From positions 248,001 to 312,000 of the forward strand of contig NZ_SLZF01000004.1 in assembly GCF_004341515.1 (NCBI RefSeq): DNA of 64,000 nucleotides, written 5' to 3'. The notes beneath the pieces are model-generated. The model ran no database searches. It was not told the origin of the DNA and saw only the letters and a program-made list of their open reading frames with translations. A program made the position numbers and the translations under genes. The number at the start of each line of letters is the position of its first letter. The first letter of the stretch is position 1. This DNA is from Allobosea sp. BK604 (GTDB lineage Bacteria; Pseudomonadota; Alphaproteobacteria; Rhizobiales; Beijerinckiaceae). Positions 1 through 9,973 of this stretch are shown piece after piece.

Positions 1-504
1 CGCCAACGCATCGCGATCGCCCGCGCGCTGATCCTCTCGCCCAAGGTCGTCGTGGCGGACGAGCCGGTCTCGGCGCTCGACATCTCGATCCAGGCGCAGG
101 TGCTCAACCTGCTCGCCGACCTGCAGGACGAGCTCAAGCTCGCCTATCTCTTCATCTCGCATGATCTCAGCGTCGTCCGGCACATCGCCCATGACGTCTT
201 GGTGATGTATCTCGGCAATGCCATCGAGCACGGGCCGAAGGAGCGTATCTACGCCCGCCCGCTGCATCCCTATACGCAGGCGCTCCTGGCCGCGACGCCA
301 CGCGTCGGCGGTGAAAAGCGCGAGCGCAGCGTGCTGCGCGGCGAGCTGCCATCCCCGCTCAATCCGCCGAAAGGATGCGTGTTCTCGACGCGCTGCCCGT
401 TCGTCACGGAGCGATGCCGCGCCGAGCGCCCGGACAAGCGCGAGGTCGACGGACGCCTTGTCGCCTGCCACTACGCCGAGGATTTCCTGGCCAAGGCGGC
501 GTGA
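1..504 (+). CDS. Oligopeptide/dipeptide ABC transporter ATP-binding protein (C-terminal part)
   Basis: Partial gene; the start lies left of the window and the reading frame is open from base 1. The visible part begins in the tail of the ABC signature ([10 protein letters not shown]), then Walker B with [12 protein letters not shown], the D-loop, and the switch histidine in FISHDLSVV. The C-terminal Opp/Dpp extension follows, with [10 protein letters not shown] and the Cys-containing segment [10 protein letters not shown]...C..ERP..C. That extension is specific to the peptide/nickel importer subfamily (OppF/DppF-type) and energises uptake at the inner membrane. Its 3' end overlaps the convergent LysR gene by about 34 bases. 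It is probably the last gene of an import operon outside the window. The substrate cannot be told. Confidence 0.9.
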   Translation, partial: RQRIAIARALILSPKVVVADEPVSALDISIQAQVLNLLADLQDELKLAYLFISHDLSVVRHIAHDVLVMYLGNAIEHGPKERIYARPLHPYTQALLAATPRVGGEKRERSVLRGELPSPLNPPKGCVFSTRCPFVTERCRAERPDKREVDGRLVACHYAEDFLAKAA

Positions 505-1427
505 GCGGGGCGGATGCCGGCCTGATCCGCCCGTGACCAATCGAACGAGCGGATATGCTGAAGCAGCGCAGCCATCGCCGCGCTCGGATGGCGGCGGTTG
601 GGATAGTACAGGAACCAGCTTGGCAATCCCGGACTCCAGTCGCGCAACAGCTCGATCAGGCTGCCGTCGTCCAGATGCGGCTTCGCATAAGCCTCGAAAA
701 CATGCGCGATCCCCTGTCCGGCCAGCGCTGCCTGGAGCTCCTGATGGGCCGAGCTCAATGTCAGACGACCTTCAGGGCTGATCTCCAGAACTTCGCCATC
801 CCTCGCGAAGCGCCATGAGGCCAGCGTCCCGCCCGGAAAGCGCCGGCGAATGCAATCACGGCCGATCAGGTCCTGAGGCGTCGCAGGAGCTTTCGCGATT
901 GTCAGGTAATCCGGCGAGGCGACGATCGCGTATCTCAAGGGCGGACCCAAGGGCACCGCGATCATGTCCTGCTCGAGCTGCCGGCCGAAGCGCACGCCGG
1001 CATCGAATCCCTGCTGGACGATGTCGACGATGGCGGCATCGCTGATCAGTTCGACTTTGACGTCCGGGTAGCTCCGCATGAAATCGAAGGCGAGTGGGCA
1101 GAGAATATGATCGACCGCCGGCCCCGGGGCGTTGATCCGCAGGGTTCCGGTCGGCTTCTCGCGCAACGCGTTGAGATCGTCGATCGCGAGCCGGATATCC
1201 TGCAGGGCGGGCGCAAGCCGTTCCAGCAGGCGCGCGCCCGCCTCCGTCGGAGCCACGCTCCGGGTCGTCCGATTGAGCAGCCTTATGCCGAGCGCGGCTT
1301 CGAGCGACGTGATGCTCTGGCTCAGCGCAGCAGATGAGACGCCGCGCTCGGCGGCCGCGGCGCGAAAGCCACCATGGCTGACGATGGAGGCGAAGACATC
1401 GAGGCTGTCGAGGCGGATCGATTTCAT
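471..1427 (-). CDS. LysR-family transcriptional regulator (CrgA-like)
   Basis: 318 residues, the normal LysR length. An N-terminal winged helix (about residues 4-62) carries the family pattern [18 protein letters not shown]...SQSITSLE and [15 protein letters not shown], typical of the CrgA-like branch. A periplasmic-binding-like effector domain follows (about 90-290; GTLRINAP...). The ATG at 1427 starts at the canonical [12 protein letters not shown] position. It is divergently transcribed from the Tat-exported MBL-fold protein at 1535, so regulation of that neighbour from the 107-base gap is the usual expectation for LysR pairs; this is inference. The 3' end overlaps the convergent peptide-transporter ATPase gene. 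Confidence 0.92.
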   Translation of the reverse strand: MKSIRLDSLDVFASIVSHGGFRAAAAERGVSSAALSQSITSLEAALGIRLLNRTTRSVAPTEAGARLLERLAPALQDIRLAIDDLNALREKPTGTLRINAPGPAVDHILCPLAFDFMRSYPDVKVELISDAAIVDIVQQGFDAGVRFGRQLEQDMIAVPLGPPLRYAIVASPDYLTIAKAPATPQDLIGRDCIRRRFPGGTLASWRFARDGEVLEISPEGRLTLSSAHQELQAALAGQGIAHVFEAYAKPHLDDGSLIELLRDWSPGLPSWFLYYPNRRHPSAAMAALLQHIRSFDWSRADQAGIRPAHAALARKSSA

Positions 1428-1534
1428 TGCAAAGTCCAGCTTACCAAGCCTTTCATATTTACCGAGCTTATCCGATCAGTCGTGCGATGTCATTGAGGCC
1501 GGACCGCTCAACGAGCCTGCCCAGCGAGACGACC

Positions 1535-2524
1535 ATGACCGCCCCGACCCTGAACCGCCGCAAGATCATGCTCTCCGCCGTCGCCGGCGGTTCCGCGCTT
1601 TTGACCGGTCTCGGCCGGCCCGACGGCGCCGGCGCGCAGACGCAAGCGACGACAGGCGGAAATGCCGCGTCCTACCGTTTTCGCGTCGGCGAGATCGGCG
1701 CAACCGTCGTGAGCGACGGGATCATCGGCGGGCCGCCGAAGGTTTACGCCAGCGACGCGCCGGAAGCCGAGCTGCAGGAGGTCTTGAAGCGCGCCTTCCT
1801 GCCGTCCGACCATCTGACCCTAAACCTCAATACGCTGCTGCTCGACATTGGCGGCAAGCGCGTTCTCCTGGAGGCCGGCGCCGGGCAGACGATGGGTCCC
1901 AATGGCGGGCGCATCTTCGCCAATCTGGCAGCGCTCGGCCTGAGCGCCGGCGATATCGACACCGTCGTCGTGTCGCACACCCATCCCGATCATGTCGGAA
2001 ACCTGCGGACGGCGGACGGAGAGCGGGCCTTCCCGCGCGCCACGATCTTCGCGCCGAAGGCGGACTGGGACTTCTTCGTCCGCAACGACCCCGATCTCTC
2101 CTATATGCCGGTGCCGGAGGATTTCAGGCGGCGCTTCGGCGCCGCGATCAAGCGCAGCGTCGAACCCGTGGCACAGGGGATCGAGCTCTATGAGGCCGGG
2201 GCGGAGATCGTGCCGGGGCTGACCACCATTGCGGCATCCGGCCATACGCCGGGCATGGTCTCCTTCCTCGTCCATTCCGGTACGGACCAGTTGCTGCTGA
2301 CGGCCGATCTCGCCTACCACCCCGTGGTCAATATCGACCGCCCCTGGCGCCCGGGTCCCGACCGGGACAAGGATGCGGCCCTCAGTGCGCGCCGCCGCAT
2401 CTTCGACCGGGCCGCGGCCGATCGGATTCCCGTGCTGGGCTTCCACTATCCATTCCCGGGCCTCGGCCATCTGCTCAAGACGGATACCGGTTACGCCTGG
2501 GTGCCCGCGGGCTGGCAGTTCTGA
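1535..2524 (+). CDS. Tat-exported MBL-fold metallo-hydrolase
   Basis: 329 residues from the ATG at 1535; the upstream in-frame start would add 36 residues ahead of an otherwise clean export signal. The N-terminus TLNRRKIMLSAVAGG has a twin-arginine and a hydrophobic stretch ending near GAGAQ, so the product should be folded before export. The metallo-beta-lactamase metal motif H-T-H-P-D-H lies at residues 148-153, with further ligands likely in ASGHTPGMVS and in LTADLAYHP. Family members include lactonases, AHL lactonase-like enzymes and arylsulfatase-like hydrolases; the substrate is not predictable. It is divergent from the LysR regulator, its likely controller. Confidence 0.85.
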   Translation: MTAPTLNRRKIMLSAVAGGSALLTGLGRPDGAGAQTQATTGGNAASYRFRVGEIGATVVSDGIIGGPPKVYASDAPEAELQEVLKRAFLPSDHLTLNLNTLLLDIGGKRVLLEAGAGQTMGPNGGRIFANLAALGLSAGDIDTVVVSHTHPDHVGNLRTADGERAFPRATIFAPKADWDFFVRNDPDLSYMPVPEDFRRRFGAAIKRSVEPVAQGIELYEAGAEIVPGLTTIAASGHTPGMVSFLVHSGTDQLLLTADLAYHPVVNIDRPWRPGPDRDKDAALSARRRIFDRAAADRIPVLGFHYPFPGLGHLLKTDTGYAWVPAGWQF

Positions 2525-2534
2525 GAGATGCCGG

Positions 2535-3683
2535 TCAGTTGGTGCCGGCGGCTTTCGCGAGAAAGGCGGCTTTCAACAGGCATTCGTCATATTCGCTCCG
2601 GGCGTCGGAATCGAAGACCAGGCCGGAGCCGACATTGAACGTGAGCTGTCCGGAGCCGGCGAGGGTCAGGGTTCGGATGGCGACGTTGAAGCGCGTGTCT
2701 CCATTGGGAGCGATCATGCCGATACTGCCGCAATAGACGCCGCGCGCCTCGTCCTCGAGCTCGTGGATCACTTCCATGGCCCGGATCTTCGGCGCGCCGG
2801 TCACGGATCCACAAGGGAAGAGGGCGCGGAGCAGTTTGGGCAGCCGGATATCCTGCTGCAACCGGGCTTCAACGCCCGAGGTCATCTGGAAGAGGGTCGG
2901 ATAGCGCTCGACGGTGAAAAGATCCGTCACCTGCACGGATCCGATTTGCGAGATCCGGCTCAGGTCATTCCGCAAGAGGTCGACGATCATGAGATTCTCC
3001 GCCCGGTTCTTGACGCTGGCGGCGAGGTCCGCTGCGGCCTGCCGGTCATGCTCCGGCGTGGTTCCGCGCGGCGCGGTCCCCTTCATCGGGCGCGCACGGA
3101 TCAGCGAGCCCTCGGTCTCGAAGAACAGTTCCGGCGACAGCGACAGGACGCTCTCGCCGGCGAGGGAAACCAGCGCGCCGTAAGGTGCGGGCTGGAGGGT
3201 CCGCAGCGCGGCAAAGAGCGCGACGGGATCGCCCAGCCAAGAGCCGGCCATCGGGAAGGTCAGGTTCACCTGATAGACGTCGCCGGCGCGGATATAGTCG
3301 ATGACCTGGTTGAAGCGCTCGCGATAGGCGTCGAAGCTCAGGAGCGGAAGGATCTCGCCGATGGAGGCCGCGCCCTCGACCGCACGCCAGTCGAAGCGCC
3401 GAGGTTCGTCGAAGACGCCGAACTGGAGCAGGGGACCTTTGAACGCGGGTGCCAGTGCAGCCAGGCGTGGCTCGAACATGTAACCGAGCTCGTAGGCGGC
3501 ATAGCCCGCCAGGAAATACCCGGCCCGCTGGGCATCGAGCATGGCTGCCAGGATCGCCGGCACCTCGTCATATGAGCGCGCTTCGAGAAGCTGGTGGCAA
3601 CCCGCGAAGCACAGGGTCTCGCCTCTCCGTCGATCCTCGATCAGGACGAAGGGGCGGTCCATACCGTTCCGAGGGTGGTTCAA
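2535..3683 (-). CDS. pabB: Aminodeoxychorismate synthase component I
   Basis: Converts chorismate plus ammonia to 4-amino-4-deoxychorismate for p-aminobenzoate and folate synthesis. 382 residues with the chorismate-binding fold. The catalytic lysine motif P-M-K-G-T-APRG near residue 200 points to PabB; anthranilate synthase and isochorismate synthase lack this lysine. [19 protein letters not shown] and the [14 protein letters not shown] signature (about 288-302) follow. The TTG start at 3683 overlaps the panB stop by four bases (TTGA), typical of translational coupling; an ATG at 3662 ([12 protein letters not shown]) is a good alternative. There is no fused lyase (PabC) or glutaminase domain. 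It is second in a two-gene operon with panB. Confidence 0.9.
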   Translation of the reverse strand: MNHPRNGMDRPFVLIEDRRRGETLCFAGCHQLLEARSYDEVPAILAAMLDAQRAGYFLAGYAAYELGYMFEPRLAALAPAFKGPLLQFGVFDEPRRFDWRAVEGAASIGEILPLLSFDAYRERFNQVIDYIRAGDVYQVNLTFPMAGSWLGDPVALFAALRTLQPAPYGALVSLAGESVLSLSPELFFETEGSLIRARPMKGTAPRGTTPEHDRQAAADLAASVKNRAENLMIVDLLRNDLSRISQIGSVQVTDLFTVERYPTLFQMTSGVEARLQQDIRLPKLLRALFPCGSVTGAPKIRAMEVIHELEDEARGVYCGSIGMIAPNGDTRFNVAIRTLTLAGSGQLTFNVGSGLVFDSDARSEYDECLLKAAFLAKAAGTN

Positions 3684-4495
3684 TAGCTGTGCTCTGGACC
3701 CGGGAAAGTCCCGGCCTTGACGGCGGTCACATAGGCCTGGATGGCCTCCTGGATCGATCCCGATCCGGCCATGAAATTCCTGGAGAAGCGCGGGCTCTTT
3801 CCCGGGTAGACGCCGATCGCGTCATGGAGGACGAGCACCTGGCCATGGCATGCGACGCCCGCGCCGATCCCGATCGTCGACAGGCTCGCGCTGGAGGCGG
3901 TGATCTCGGCTGCCAGCGACGAGGGCACCATTTCCAGGACGAGGAGGCTCGCGCCGGCCTGTTCGAGCGCTGCGGCGTCGGCCTTCAGCCTGCTGGCGGC
4001 ATCGGCCGTCTTGCCCTGGACGCGGTATCCGCCCAGCTGATGCACCGTCTGCGGCGTCAGGCCGAGATGGCCGCAGACGGGAATGCCGCGCTCGACCAGG
4101 AAGCGGGCCGTCTCGACGACATAGGCCCCGCCTTCGAGCTTCACCATATGGGCACCGGCCTTCATCAGCGCGGCGGCGTTGCGCACCGCCTGCGCGGGAC
4201 CTTCCTGATAAGATCCGAAGGGCATGTCGGCGACGATGAAGGCCCGCTTTGCGCCGCGGGCGACGCAGGCGGTGTGGTAGGCCATCTGCTCCATTGTCAC
4301 CGGCAGGGTCGTGGCATGGCCCTGCAGGACATTTCCCATGGAGTCGCCGACGAGAAGAAGCTCCACGCCGCAGCCATCGAGCAGGCTGGCGAAGCTCGAA
4401 TCGTAGCAGGTGAGCATGACCGCCTTCTCGCCAGCCGCCCGCATGCGTGCGAAATCGCCGAGTGCAAGCGGCCGGGTATCGGACAGATAGGTCAC
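3680..4495 (-). CDS. panB: 3-methyl-2-oxobutanoate hydroxymethyltransferase
   Basis: First committed step of pantothenate synthesis: ketopantoate from 2-oxoisovalerate and methylene-tetrahydrofolate. 271 residues, full length. Hallmarks are [14 protein letters not shown], the metal-site region [52 protein letters not shown] with the catalytic Glu, and IGIGAG. It starts with GTG at 4495, preceded by AAGGAG. It overlaps pabB by four bases; both enzymes draw on one-carbon folate chemistry, so co-expression is sensible. The usual partner panC is not adjacent. Confidence 0.95.
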   Translation of the reverse strand: MTYLSDTRPLALGDFARMRAAGEKAVMLTCYDSSFASLLDGCGVELLLVGDSMGNVLQGHATTLPVTMEQMAYHTACVARGAKRAFIVADMPFGSYQEGPAQAVRNAAALMKAGAHMVKLEGGAYVVETARFLVERGIPVCGHLGLTPQTVHQLGGYRVQGKTADAASRLKADAAALEQAGASLLVLEMVPSSLAAEITASSASLSTIGIGAGVACHGQVLVLHDAIGVYPGKSPRFSRNFMAGSGSIQEAIQAYVTAVKAGTFPGPEHSY

Positions 4496-4795
4496 GCTGC
4501 GCTCTCCTTGAGCCCCAGGGGGTTCTCGCCACTAGTACAACGGTCGGACAAGGACCAGTCCCTTCTCAGGGGGCGCGAGACATGCAGTCCCGATCTGCTT
4601 CCGCCCGAGCCGACCAGGCGCATCGTTCAATTGTTCAGATCGGCTGCGAGCAATGGCTTGCGGGTCGGAGCGTCAAACGCTCACATCCATGCTTTGCGAC
4701 GACAAGCGCTGTGCTTTCGGCTAGTGATCGGCGATGCCGCTACCCCCGCCATTCCGTCGGACCGCTCCGCGCGCTTGCCCAAGGGAGCGGCGCAG
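4496..4795. other. Intergenic region between panB and a divergent LysR gene
   Basis: About 300 bases without a supportable gene. It must hold the promoters for panB-pabB (minus strand) and for the LysR gene (plus strand). No strong sigma-70-like boxes, riboswitch or repeat were recognised by eye. Confidence 0.5.
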
Positions 4796-5746
4796 ATGAA
4801 TGGCAGGCCCTCGGACGGTCCGTCCTTCGAGCTGCGTCATCTGCGCTACTTCGTCGCCGTGGCGGAGGAGCGCAATTTCGGACGCGCGGCCGAGCGGCTC
4901 GGCATCGCCCAGCCGGGCCTCAGCCAGCAGATCGCCAGCCTGGAGACTCTCGTGGGAACACGATTGCTCGACCGTAGCCGGCGGCTGTTCCGGTTGACGC
5001 TGGCGGGGCAGGTGTTCCTGACGGAGGCGCGAAAGACGCTGTCCCAAGCCGATGCCGCGCTGGCGGCCGTGCAGCGGGCGGCCCGCGGCGAGATCGGCCG
5101 GATTTCGATCGGCTATGTCGCCTCCGCCGCCTATGCCGGCGTCCTGACCGAGCTCGTGAGCGGTTTCCGCAACGCGTTTCCCGAGGTCGATCTCGTCATG
5201 ATCGAGATGGAGATGGGGCGACAGCTCGACCAGATCGTCGAGGGCGCGCTCGATTTCGGCTTCATCCGCCCGCCGGCCGCAGTGCCTCGGAGCGTGCAGA
5301 CGCTGACCGTTCTGAGCGAGCCCTTGGCCGCCGTGCTTCCGGTCCATCATCCCCTGGCGGGTGACGAAAAGGTCGATCTGGATGGCCTCGCCAACGAGAC
5401 CTTCATCACCCCGAACCAGCCGGCCGATGTCGGCTTCCGGCGACAGACGATCATGGCCTGCAAGGCAGCCGGTTTTGACCCGATCATCGAACCGATCGCC
5501 GGTGATTTCACGACGATCGCAAGCATGGTCGGGGTGGGCCTCGGGATCGCGCTTGCGCCGCTTTCGACCGCCTGCCTGCAACTGCCCGGCATCGTCTATC
5601 GCCGGCTGCAGCAGGGCGATGTCAGTTCCGAGATCGCGGTCGCCTTCCGCCGCAACGAGGGGGCGCCGGCTGTCGGAGCCTTCATCGCGCATTGCCGGAC
5701 CGAAGCGGCTCGTCAGGCCAGGCTCGCCGCCGGCATCTCACATTAG
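4796..5746 (+). CDS. LysR-family transcriptional regulator (BenM/CatM-like branch)
   Basis: 316 residues. Start chosen at the ATG at 4796, preceded by AAGGGAG; a much longer open frame upstream is antisense to pabB-panB and is not real. The HTH is LRHLRYFVAVAEERNFGRAA...QPGLSQQI, followed by LLDRSRRLFRLTLAG. This pattern is typical of regulators of aromatic or organic-acid catabolism. The effector-binding domain covers about residues 90-300. It sits upstream of the siderophore operon in the same orientation but is separated from it by 195 bases with a palindrome. What it regulates is unknown. Confidence 0.9.
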   Translation: MNGRPSDGPSFELRHLRYFVAVAEERNFGRAAERLGIAQPGLSQQIASLETLVGTRLLDRSRRLFRLTLAGQVFLTEARKTLSQADAALAAVQRAARGEIGRISIGYVASAAYAGVLTELVSGFRNAFPEVDLVMIEMEMGRQLDQIVEGALDFGFIRPPAAVPRSVQTLTVLSEPLAAVLPVHHPLAGDEKVDLDGLANETFITPNQPADVGFRRQTIMACKAAGFDPIIEPIAGDFTTIASMVGVGLGIALAPLSTACLQLPGIVYRRLQQGDVSSEIAVAFRRNEGAPAVGAFIAHCRTEAARQARLAAGISH

Positions 5747-5747
5747 A

Positions 5748-5762
5748 ATTGATAAAATCAAT
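5748..5762. promoter_or_regulatory. AT-rich perfect inverted repeat upstream of the TonB receptor
   Basis: ATTGAT-AAA-ATCAAT is a perfect 6+3+6 palindrome directly after the LysR stop and about 180 bases before the siderophore receptor start. It could be an operator for iron-dependent control or part of a short terminator; there is no T-tract. It does not match a TGA-N9-TCA RirA box exactly. Assignment is a guess. Confidence 0.35.
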
Positions 5763-5941
5763 CGACTTCATAAGCATGGATTATCAAACTCGAAGCCGCG
5801 TTTATTGGACGTAGGCTCTGCGCCTGCATAAACGCCATGAGCGAGATCGGCCTGCCATGGGCCGGGAGCGCCACGGCTTCTCGAAAAAGCAGCTCGTTCC
5901 CGCAGAAGAGGCAGGTCTGCCACGCACTTTGGGGGCGAAGC

Positions 5942-8062
5942 ATGACCATCCGGATTTCCGCCTCGCTCACTGCGTTGGCCCTGGCCGCCGCGCCTCTGTC
6001 CGGCTTCGCGGTAGCACAGGAACCCGGGTCGATCTCGCTCGATACGATCACCGTCGATGGCGAGAGCGCGACCGGCCCGGTTCGCGGCTACGTCGCCCAG
6101 CGCAGCACCACGGGCAGCAAGACCGGTACCCCGCTCGCCGAGACCGCCCAGAGCGTCTCGGTCATCACGCGCGAGCAGATGAGCCAGCAGAACGCGCAGA
6201 GCCTGAACGAGGCGCTGCGCTATACGCCCGGCGTCACCCCGGAGAGCCGCGGCGCGGGCGCGAGCCGGTTCGACCTGTTCAAGATCCGCGGCTTCGATGC
6301 GGTGAACTATCTCAACGGCCTGCGCATGCAGAAGATGAACTGGGTCTCGCCCCAGGTCGATCCCTATCTGCTGGAGCGTGTCGAGGTCCTCCGCGGTCCG
6401 TCCTCGGTGCTCTACGGGCAGGCGCCGACCGGCGGCATGGTCAACCAGATCAGCAAGCTGCCGACGATGGCGCGTTTCGGCGAGGTCGGCGTCCAGTTCG
6501 GCAACAACGCGCAGCGCCAGGCCAGTTTCGATTTCGGCGGACCGGTCGATCCCCAGGGGCGCTTCCTCTATCGCCTCACCGGCATCGGACGGATGGAGAA
6601 CGGGCAGATCGCGGATACCGAGGCGGAGCGCTTCGCCATTGCGCCGGCCTTCACCTTCAAGCCTTCGGACGATACCAGCCTGACCCTGCTCGGCCTCTAT
6701 CAACGCGACCCCAAGGCCAACGCCTATATCGGCGTCCCATCGGCCGGCTCGGTAAGCTACAATCCCAATGGCCGCCTGAGCCGGCGGACCAATGTCTCGG
6801 AGCCGAATCTGGAGAGCTTCGACCGCACGCAGAGCTCGGCCGGCTACCTGTTCAGCCATCGCTTCAGCGACGCCGTGACCCTGCGGATGAACGGGCAGTG
6901 GTTCCGCAGCAATATCGACTATTTCAGCGTTTTCGGCTCCTCGCTTGCGGCGAACGGGCGGACGCTCTCGCGCTCCGTCTCGCTCTCCCATGACGAATTG
7001 GATGCGCTGGCCTTCGATAATCAGCTCGAATGGAATTTCAGCACAGGCCCGCTGTCGCACACGCTGCTGACCGGCTTCGATGCCCAGTCCTCGGACGGCT
7101 ACTTCGTCTCTGGGACGGGCGCCGCCCCGGCGATCGACCTTTTCGCGCCGGTCTATGGCCGCCCGATCACGCTGCCGGCGACACGCAGGACCGATGTGAC
7201 GACCAGGCAATATGGCCTCTACGCCCAGGACGAGATCCGCTTCGGCAACTTCATCGCGACCTTCGCCGGACGCTCCGACTGGGCGCAGAACAAGACGACG
7301 GTCGCCGGCGCGCGCAGCGCGACGGATGATCACGCCCTGACAGGGCGGGCCGCCTTGCTCTACCGCTTCGACAACGGCATCGCCCCCTATGTCAGCTTCG
7401 CGCAATCCTTCACGCCGCTCGCCGGCACGGATGCGACCGGCCGGGCCTTCGATCCGGAACGCGGCCTCCAGTATGAGGCCGGCGTCAAGTATCAGCCGGT
7501 CGGGATCAACGCGCTGCTCAGCGCCGCCGTCTTCGACCTGACGCGCGAGAACCTGCTGACCACCGACCTCGTCAATCGCGGCTTCTCGGTGCAGGTCGGC
7601 GAGGCGCGCTCGCGCGGTGTCGAGCTCGAAGCCAAGGCGAGCCTCGATTTCGGCCTGAACGTCGCGGCGAGCTACACCTATCTCGACACGAAATACACGC
7701 GCGACAATAGCGGGCTCGAAGGGCTGGTGCCGACCGGCGTGCCCCGCCACATGGCGTCGCTCTGGCTCTATTACGATCTGCCGGCGAGTCTTGTGCCTGG
7801 CCTGTCCCTGGGCGCGGGCGTGCGCTATGTCGGGAGCACCTTCAACACCAACAACACGATTGAGGTCCCGAGCGTGACGCTCGTCGACGCCGCCCTGCGC
7901 TTTGATTTCGGCAAGCTCATGCCGCAGCTCAACGGCATGGCGCTGCAGGTCAATGTCAAGAACCTGTTCGACAAGGACTATGTCGGCACCTGCTACACCT
8001 CGACGACCTGCGCCTACGGACAGGGGCGCGTCATAACCGCCGGCCTCAATTACCGCTGGTGA
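5942..8062 (+). CDS. TonB-dependent siderophore receptor (FhuA-like)
   Basis: 706 residues from the ATG at 5942, preceded by GGGGGCGAAGC. Signal peptide ISASLTALALAAAPLSGFAVAQ. The N-terminal plug runs to about residue 170 (PLAETAQSVSVITREQM, NEALRYTPGV, FKIRGFDA, VEVLRGPSSVLYGQ, GGMVNQISK). A 22-strand barrel ends NVKNLFDKDYVGTC...GLNYRW with the terminal aromatic residue needed for outer-membrane assembly. It imports a ferric siderophore, probably hydroxamate-type judging from the FhuB/FhuD-type genes that follow. First gene of the 5942-11960 operon; iron-repressed expression is expected but only inferred. Confidence 0.93.
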   Translation: MTIRISASLTALALAAAPLSGFAVAQEPGSISLDTITVDGESATGPVRGYVAQRSTTGSKTGTPLAETAQSVSVITREQMSQQNAQSLNEALRYTPGVTPESRGAGASRFDLFKIRGFDAVNYLNGLRMQKMNWVSPQVDPYLLERVEVLRGPSSVLYGQAPTGGMVNQISKLPTMARFGEVGVQFGNNAQRQASFDFGGPVDPQGRFLYRLTGIGRMENGQIADTEAERFAIAPAFTFKPSDDTSLTLLGLYQRDPKANAYIGVPSAGSVSYNPNGRLSRRTNVSEPNLESFDRTQSSAGYLFSHRFSDAVTLRMNGQWFRSNIDYFSVFGSSLAANGRTLSRSVSLSHDELDALAFDNQLEWNFSTGPLSHTLLTGFDAQSSDGYFVSGTGAAPAIDLFAPVYGRPITLPATRRTDVTTRQYGLYAQDEIRFGNFIATFAGRSDWAQNKTTVAGARSATDDHALTGRAALLYRFDNGIAPYVSFAQSFTPLAGTDATGRAFDPERGLQYEAGVKYQPVGINALLSAAVFDLTRENLLTTDLVNRGFSVQVGEARSRGVELEAKASLDFGLNVAASYTYLDTKYTRDNSGLEGLVPTGVPRHMASLWLYYDLPASLVPGLSLGAGVRYVGSTFNTNNTIEVPSVTLVDAALRFDFGKLMPQLNGMALQVNVKNLFDKDYVGTCYTSTTCAYGQGRVITAGLNYRW

Positions 8063-8072
8063 CGAACGCACG

Positions 8073-9071
8073 GTGACCGATCTCGTCGCATATTGCCGTT
8101 TCTCGGGCGCTGCCCTCGAGGCGCTCGCCGGGCAGCTCGATGCCATCGACCGGCTCGGGGCAGGGGGCTTCCGCGTCTCCTGCGAGCGCTCGCGACAGGG
8201 GCTCTGCCTCAGCCTCTCGGCAGCGGACTGGCGGCGGCTGGCGCTGGCCAAGGCGCGCATTGCCGGCGAGATCCGCCGCATGCCGGGCTGTGCGAACCTC
8301 GCCCTGGCCTGGGCCGGCGATGGCGATCCCGAGCGGCTCGGCCATGTCCAGCGCTGGCATGTCTCGCGCGCCAGCCAGGTGACCCCGCATCTGCGCCGGA
8401 TCAGTTTCGCCGTCGAGGACGCTGCCTTCTATGCCGGTGATCTCCACCATGTCCGGCTGCTCCTGCCGCAGCGCCATGGCGGGGTATTCGCCTATCCGAA
8501 GCCTTGCCCTGCGGGCCTTCCGGTCTGGCCGGAGGGCGAGCTGATGCCGGTGCTGCGCAACTACACAATCCGCTCCGTGAGGACGGAGCTCGGCGAGGTG
8601 GATGTCGATTTCGTCTTGCACGAGCCGGCAGGGCCCGCGACGGCCTGGGCCCGCGATTGCCGGCCGGGTGACGAGATCGGCGCGCTCGGCCCGATCGGCC
8701 AGCCGATCAGCCACGCGCCTCTGCGCATCCTTGCCGGCGACGAGACGGCGCTGCCGACGATCCTCAGGCAGATCGAGGAGTGCCGGCCCGGCGAGGCGAT
8801 CGATGCCTATGTCGCGCTTGCCGACGATGCCGAACGGCAGGAGGTGGCGCTGCCGGAAGCCTGTCGGCTGCACTGGCTGCGCTACGGCGATCTCGTCGAC
8901 GCCCTGCAGGCGCGGCCATGCGGGGAGGGCGACGGCGTCTTCGCCTATTCGGGCACGGAACTGGCGACCTCGCAGCGGCTGAAGAGTGTCTTTGGCGGCG
9001 ATCTTGGATTGCCGCGCGGACAATTCCGCTGCGTCGCCTATTGGCGCGCGCAAGGGGCGATCGCGCCATGA
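8073..9071 (+). CDS. Siderophore-interacting protein (flavin ferric reductase) with N-terminal DUF2218-like domain
   Basis: 332 residues, GTG start at 8073, ten bases after the receptor stop. The N-terminal ~95 residues resemble DUF2218. The remainder is the SIP family, with the FAD-binding motif LRNYTIRSVR (about residue 160-170) and the nucleotide-binding half beginning GPATAWARDCRPGDEIGALGP. SIP enzymes use NAD(P)H through FAD to reduce ferric siderophores in the cytoplasm and release iron. It overlaps the following binding-protein gene by four bases (ATGA). Function is well supported by domains and operon. Confidence 0.88.
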   Translation: MTDLVAYCRFSGAALEALAGQLDAIDRLGAGGFRVSCERSRQGLCLSLSAADWRRLALAKARIAGEIRRMPGCANLALAWAGDGDPERLGHVQRWHVSRASQVTPHLRRISFAVEDAAFYAGDLHHVRLLLPQRHGGVFAYPKPCPAGLPVWPEGELMPVLRNYTIRSVRTELGEVDVDFVLHEPAGPATAWARDCRPGDEIGALGPIGQPISHAPLRILAGDETALPTILRQIEECRPGEAIDAYVALADDAERQEVALPEACRLHWLRYGDLVDALQARPCGEGDGVFAYSGTELATSQRLKSVFGGDLGLPRGQFRCVAYWRAQGAIAP

Positions 9072-9973
9072 CATTGCGGGGACGCCCGGTGACGCCTCCT
9101 TCGCTGTCCCGGCGCCGATTGATTGCGCTCGGCGCGGCCGGGTTGATCGCCGGTCCGGCTCGTGCGGCAGCGGAAACGGCCGCCGCAATCGACTGGGCCA
9201 TGCTCGAAACGGCCCTGGCCCTGGGCATTCCCATGGTCGCCGGCGCCGAGCTGGTGCTCTACCGCAAGTTCGTGATCGAGCCCGCCCTGCCGCCGCAGAC
9301 GGCGGATCTCGGCCTGCGTGGCGGCATCAATTTCGAGGTGCTGCGCCGAGCGGCCCCGAGCCTCATCCTGAGCTCGCCCTGGTACACGCGCATCGAGCCC
9401 AACCTGCGCCGCATCGCGCCGGTCCTTTCGTTGCGGATCCACGAGCGCGGACGCGACCCTTACGAGGCTGCCGAGGCAGCGGCCCTGGAACTCGGCCGCC
9501 GCTTCGGCCGCGACGCCGCTGCCGAGGCCCTGATCCGCGAGACGAGGGACGAACTGGCGCAAACGGCCCGTGCGCTTGCGGAGCGGAGCCAGCCGCCGCT
9601 TTTCGTCATCACCATCGGCGATCCCCGTCATTTCAGGGTTTTTGGAGACGACAGCATGGTCGGAGCCGTGCTGAAGCGGCTCGGACTCTTGAATGCCTGG
9701 GCGCGGCAGACGAGCTACAGCGTGCAGGCCCCGGTCGACATCGTTGCGCTGGCGGATAATGCGGACGCCGCGATCGCCATCCTCGCGCCCGTGCCGGATG
9801 ACGCTCGGCGCGTGCTGCCGCAGAGCGCGATCTGGCAGAATCTGCCGGCCGTCCGCGCCGAAAGGGTCATGGTGCTCGACCCGGTCAATCATTTCGGCGG
9901 ACTGCCGGCCGCTCGCCGGCTGGGGCGATTGCTTCACATTGCGCTGTCGGGTGGAGCGCCGGGCCTTGGCTGA
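9068..9973 (+). CDS. Iron-siderophore ABC transporter substrate-binding protein (FhuD-like)
   Basis: 301 residues from the ATG at 9068, overlapping the upstream stop as ATGA. The N-terminus LSRRRLIALGAAGLIAGPARA is a twin-arginine signal, as in several FhuD proteins. The body is a class III binding fold: LGLRGGINFEVLRRAAPSLILSSP and later ILAPVPDD..R.LPQSAIWQNLPAVRAERV. It would bind the ferric siderophore in the periplasm and hand it to the permease encoded next. Confidence 0.88.
   Translation: MTLRGRPVTPPSLSRRRLIALGAAGLIAGPARAAAETAAAIDWAMLETALALGIPMVAGAELVLYRKFVIEPALPPQTADLGLRGGINFEVLRRAAPSLILSSPWYTRIEPNLRRIAPVLSLRIHERGRDPYEAAEAAALELGRRFGRDAAAEALIRETRDELAQTARALAERSQPPLFVITIGDPRHFRVFGDDSMVGAVLKRLGLLNAWARQTSYSVQAPVDIVALADNADAAIAILAPVPDDARRVLPQSAIWQNLPAVRAERVMVLDPVNHFGGLPAARRLGRLLHIALSGGAPGLG

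Noticed and set aside
5768..8281. 837-residue minus-strand open frame opposite the TonB receptor
   Set aside because: Antisense shadow of a clear receptor gene in GC-rich DNA; no domain signature and no ribosome site.
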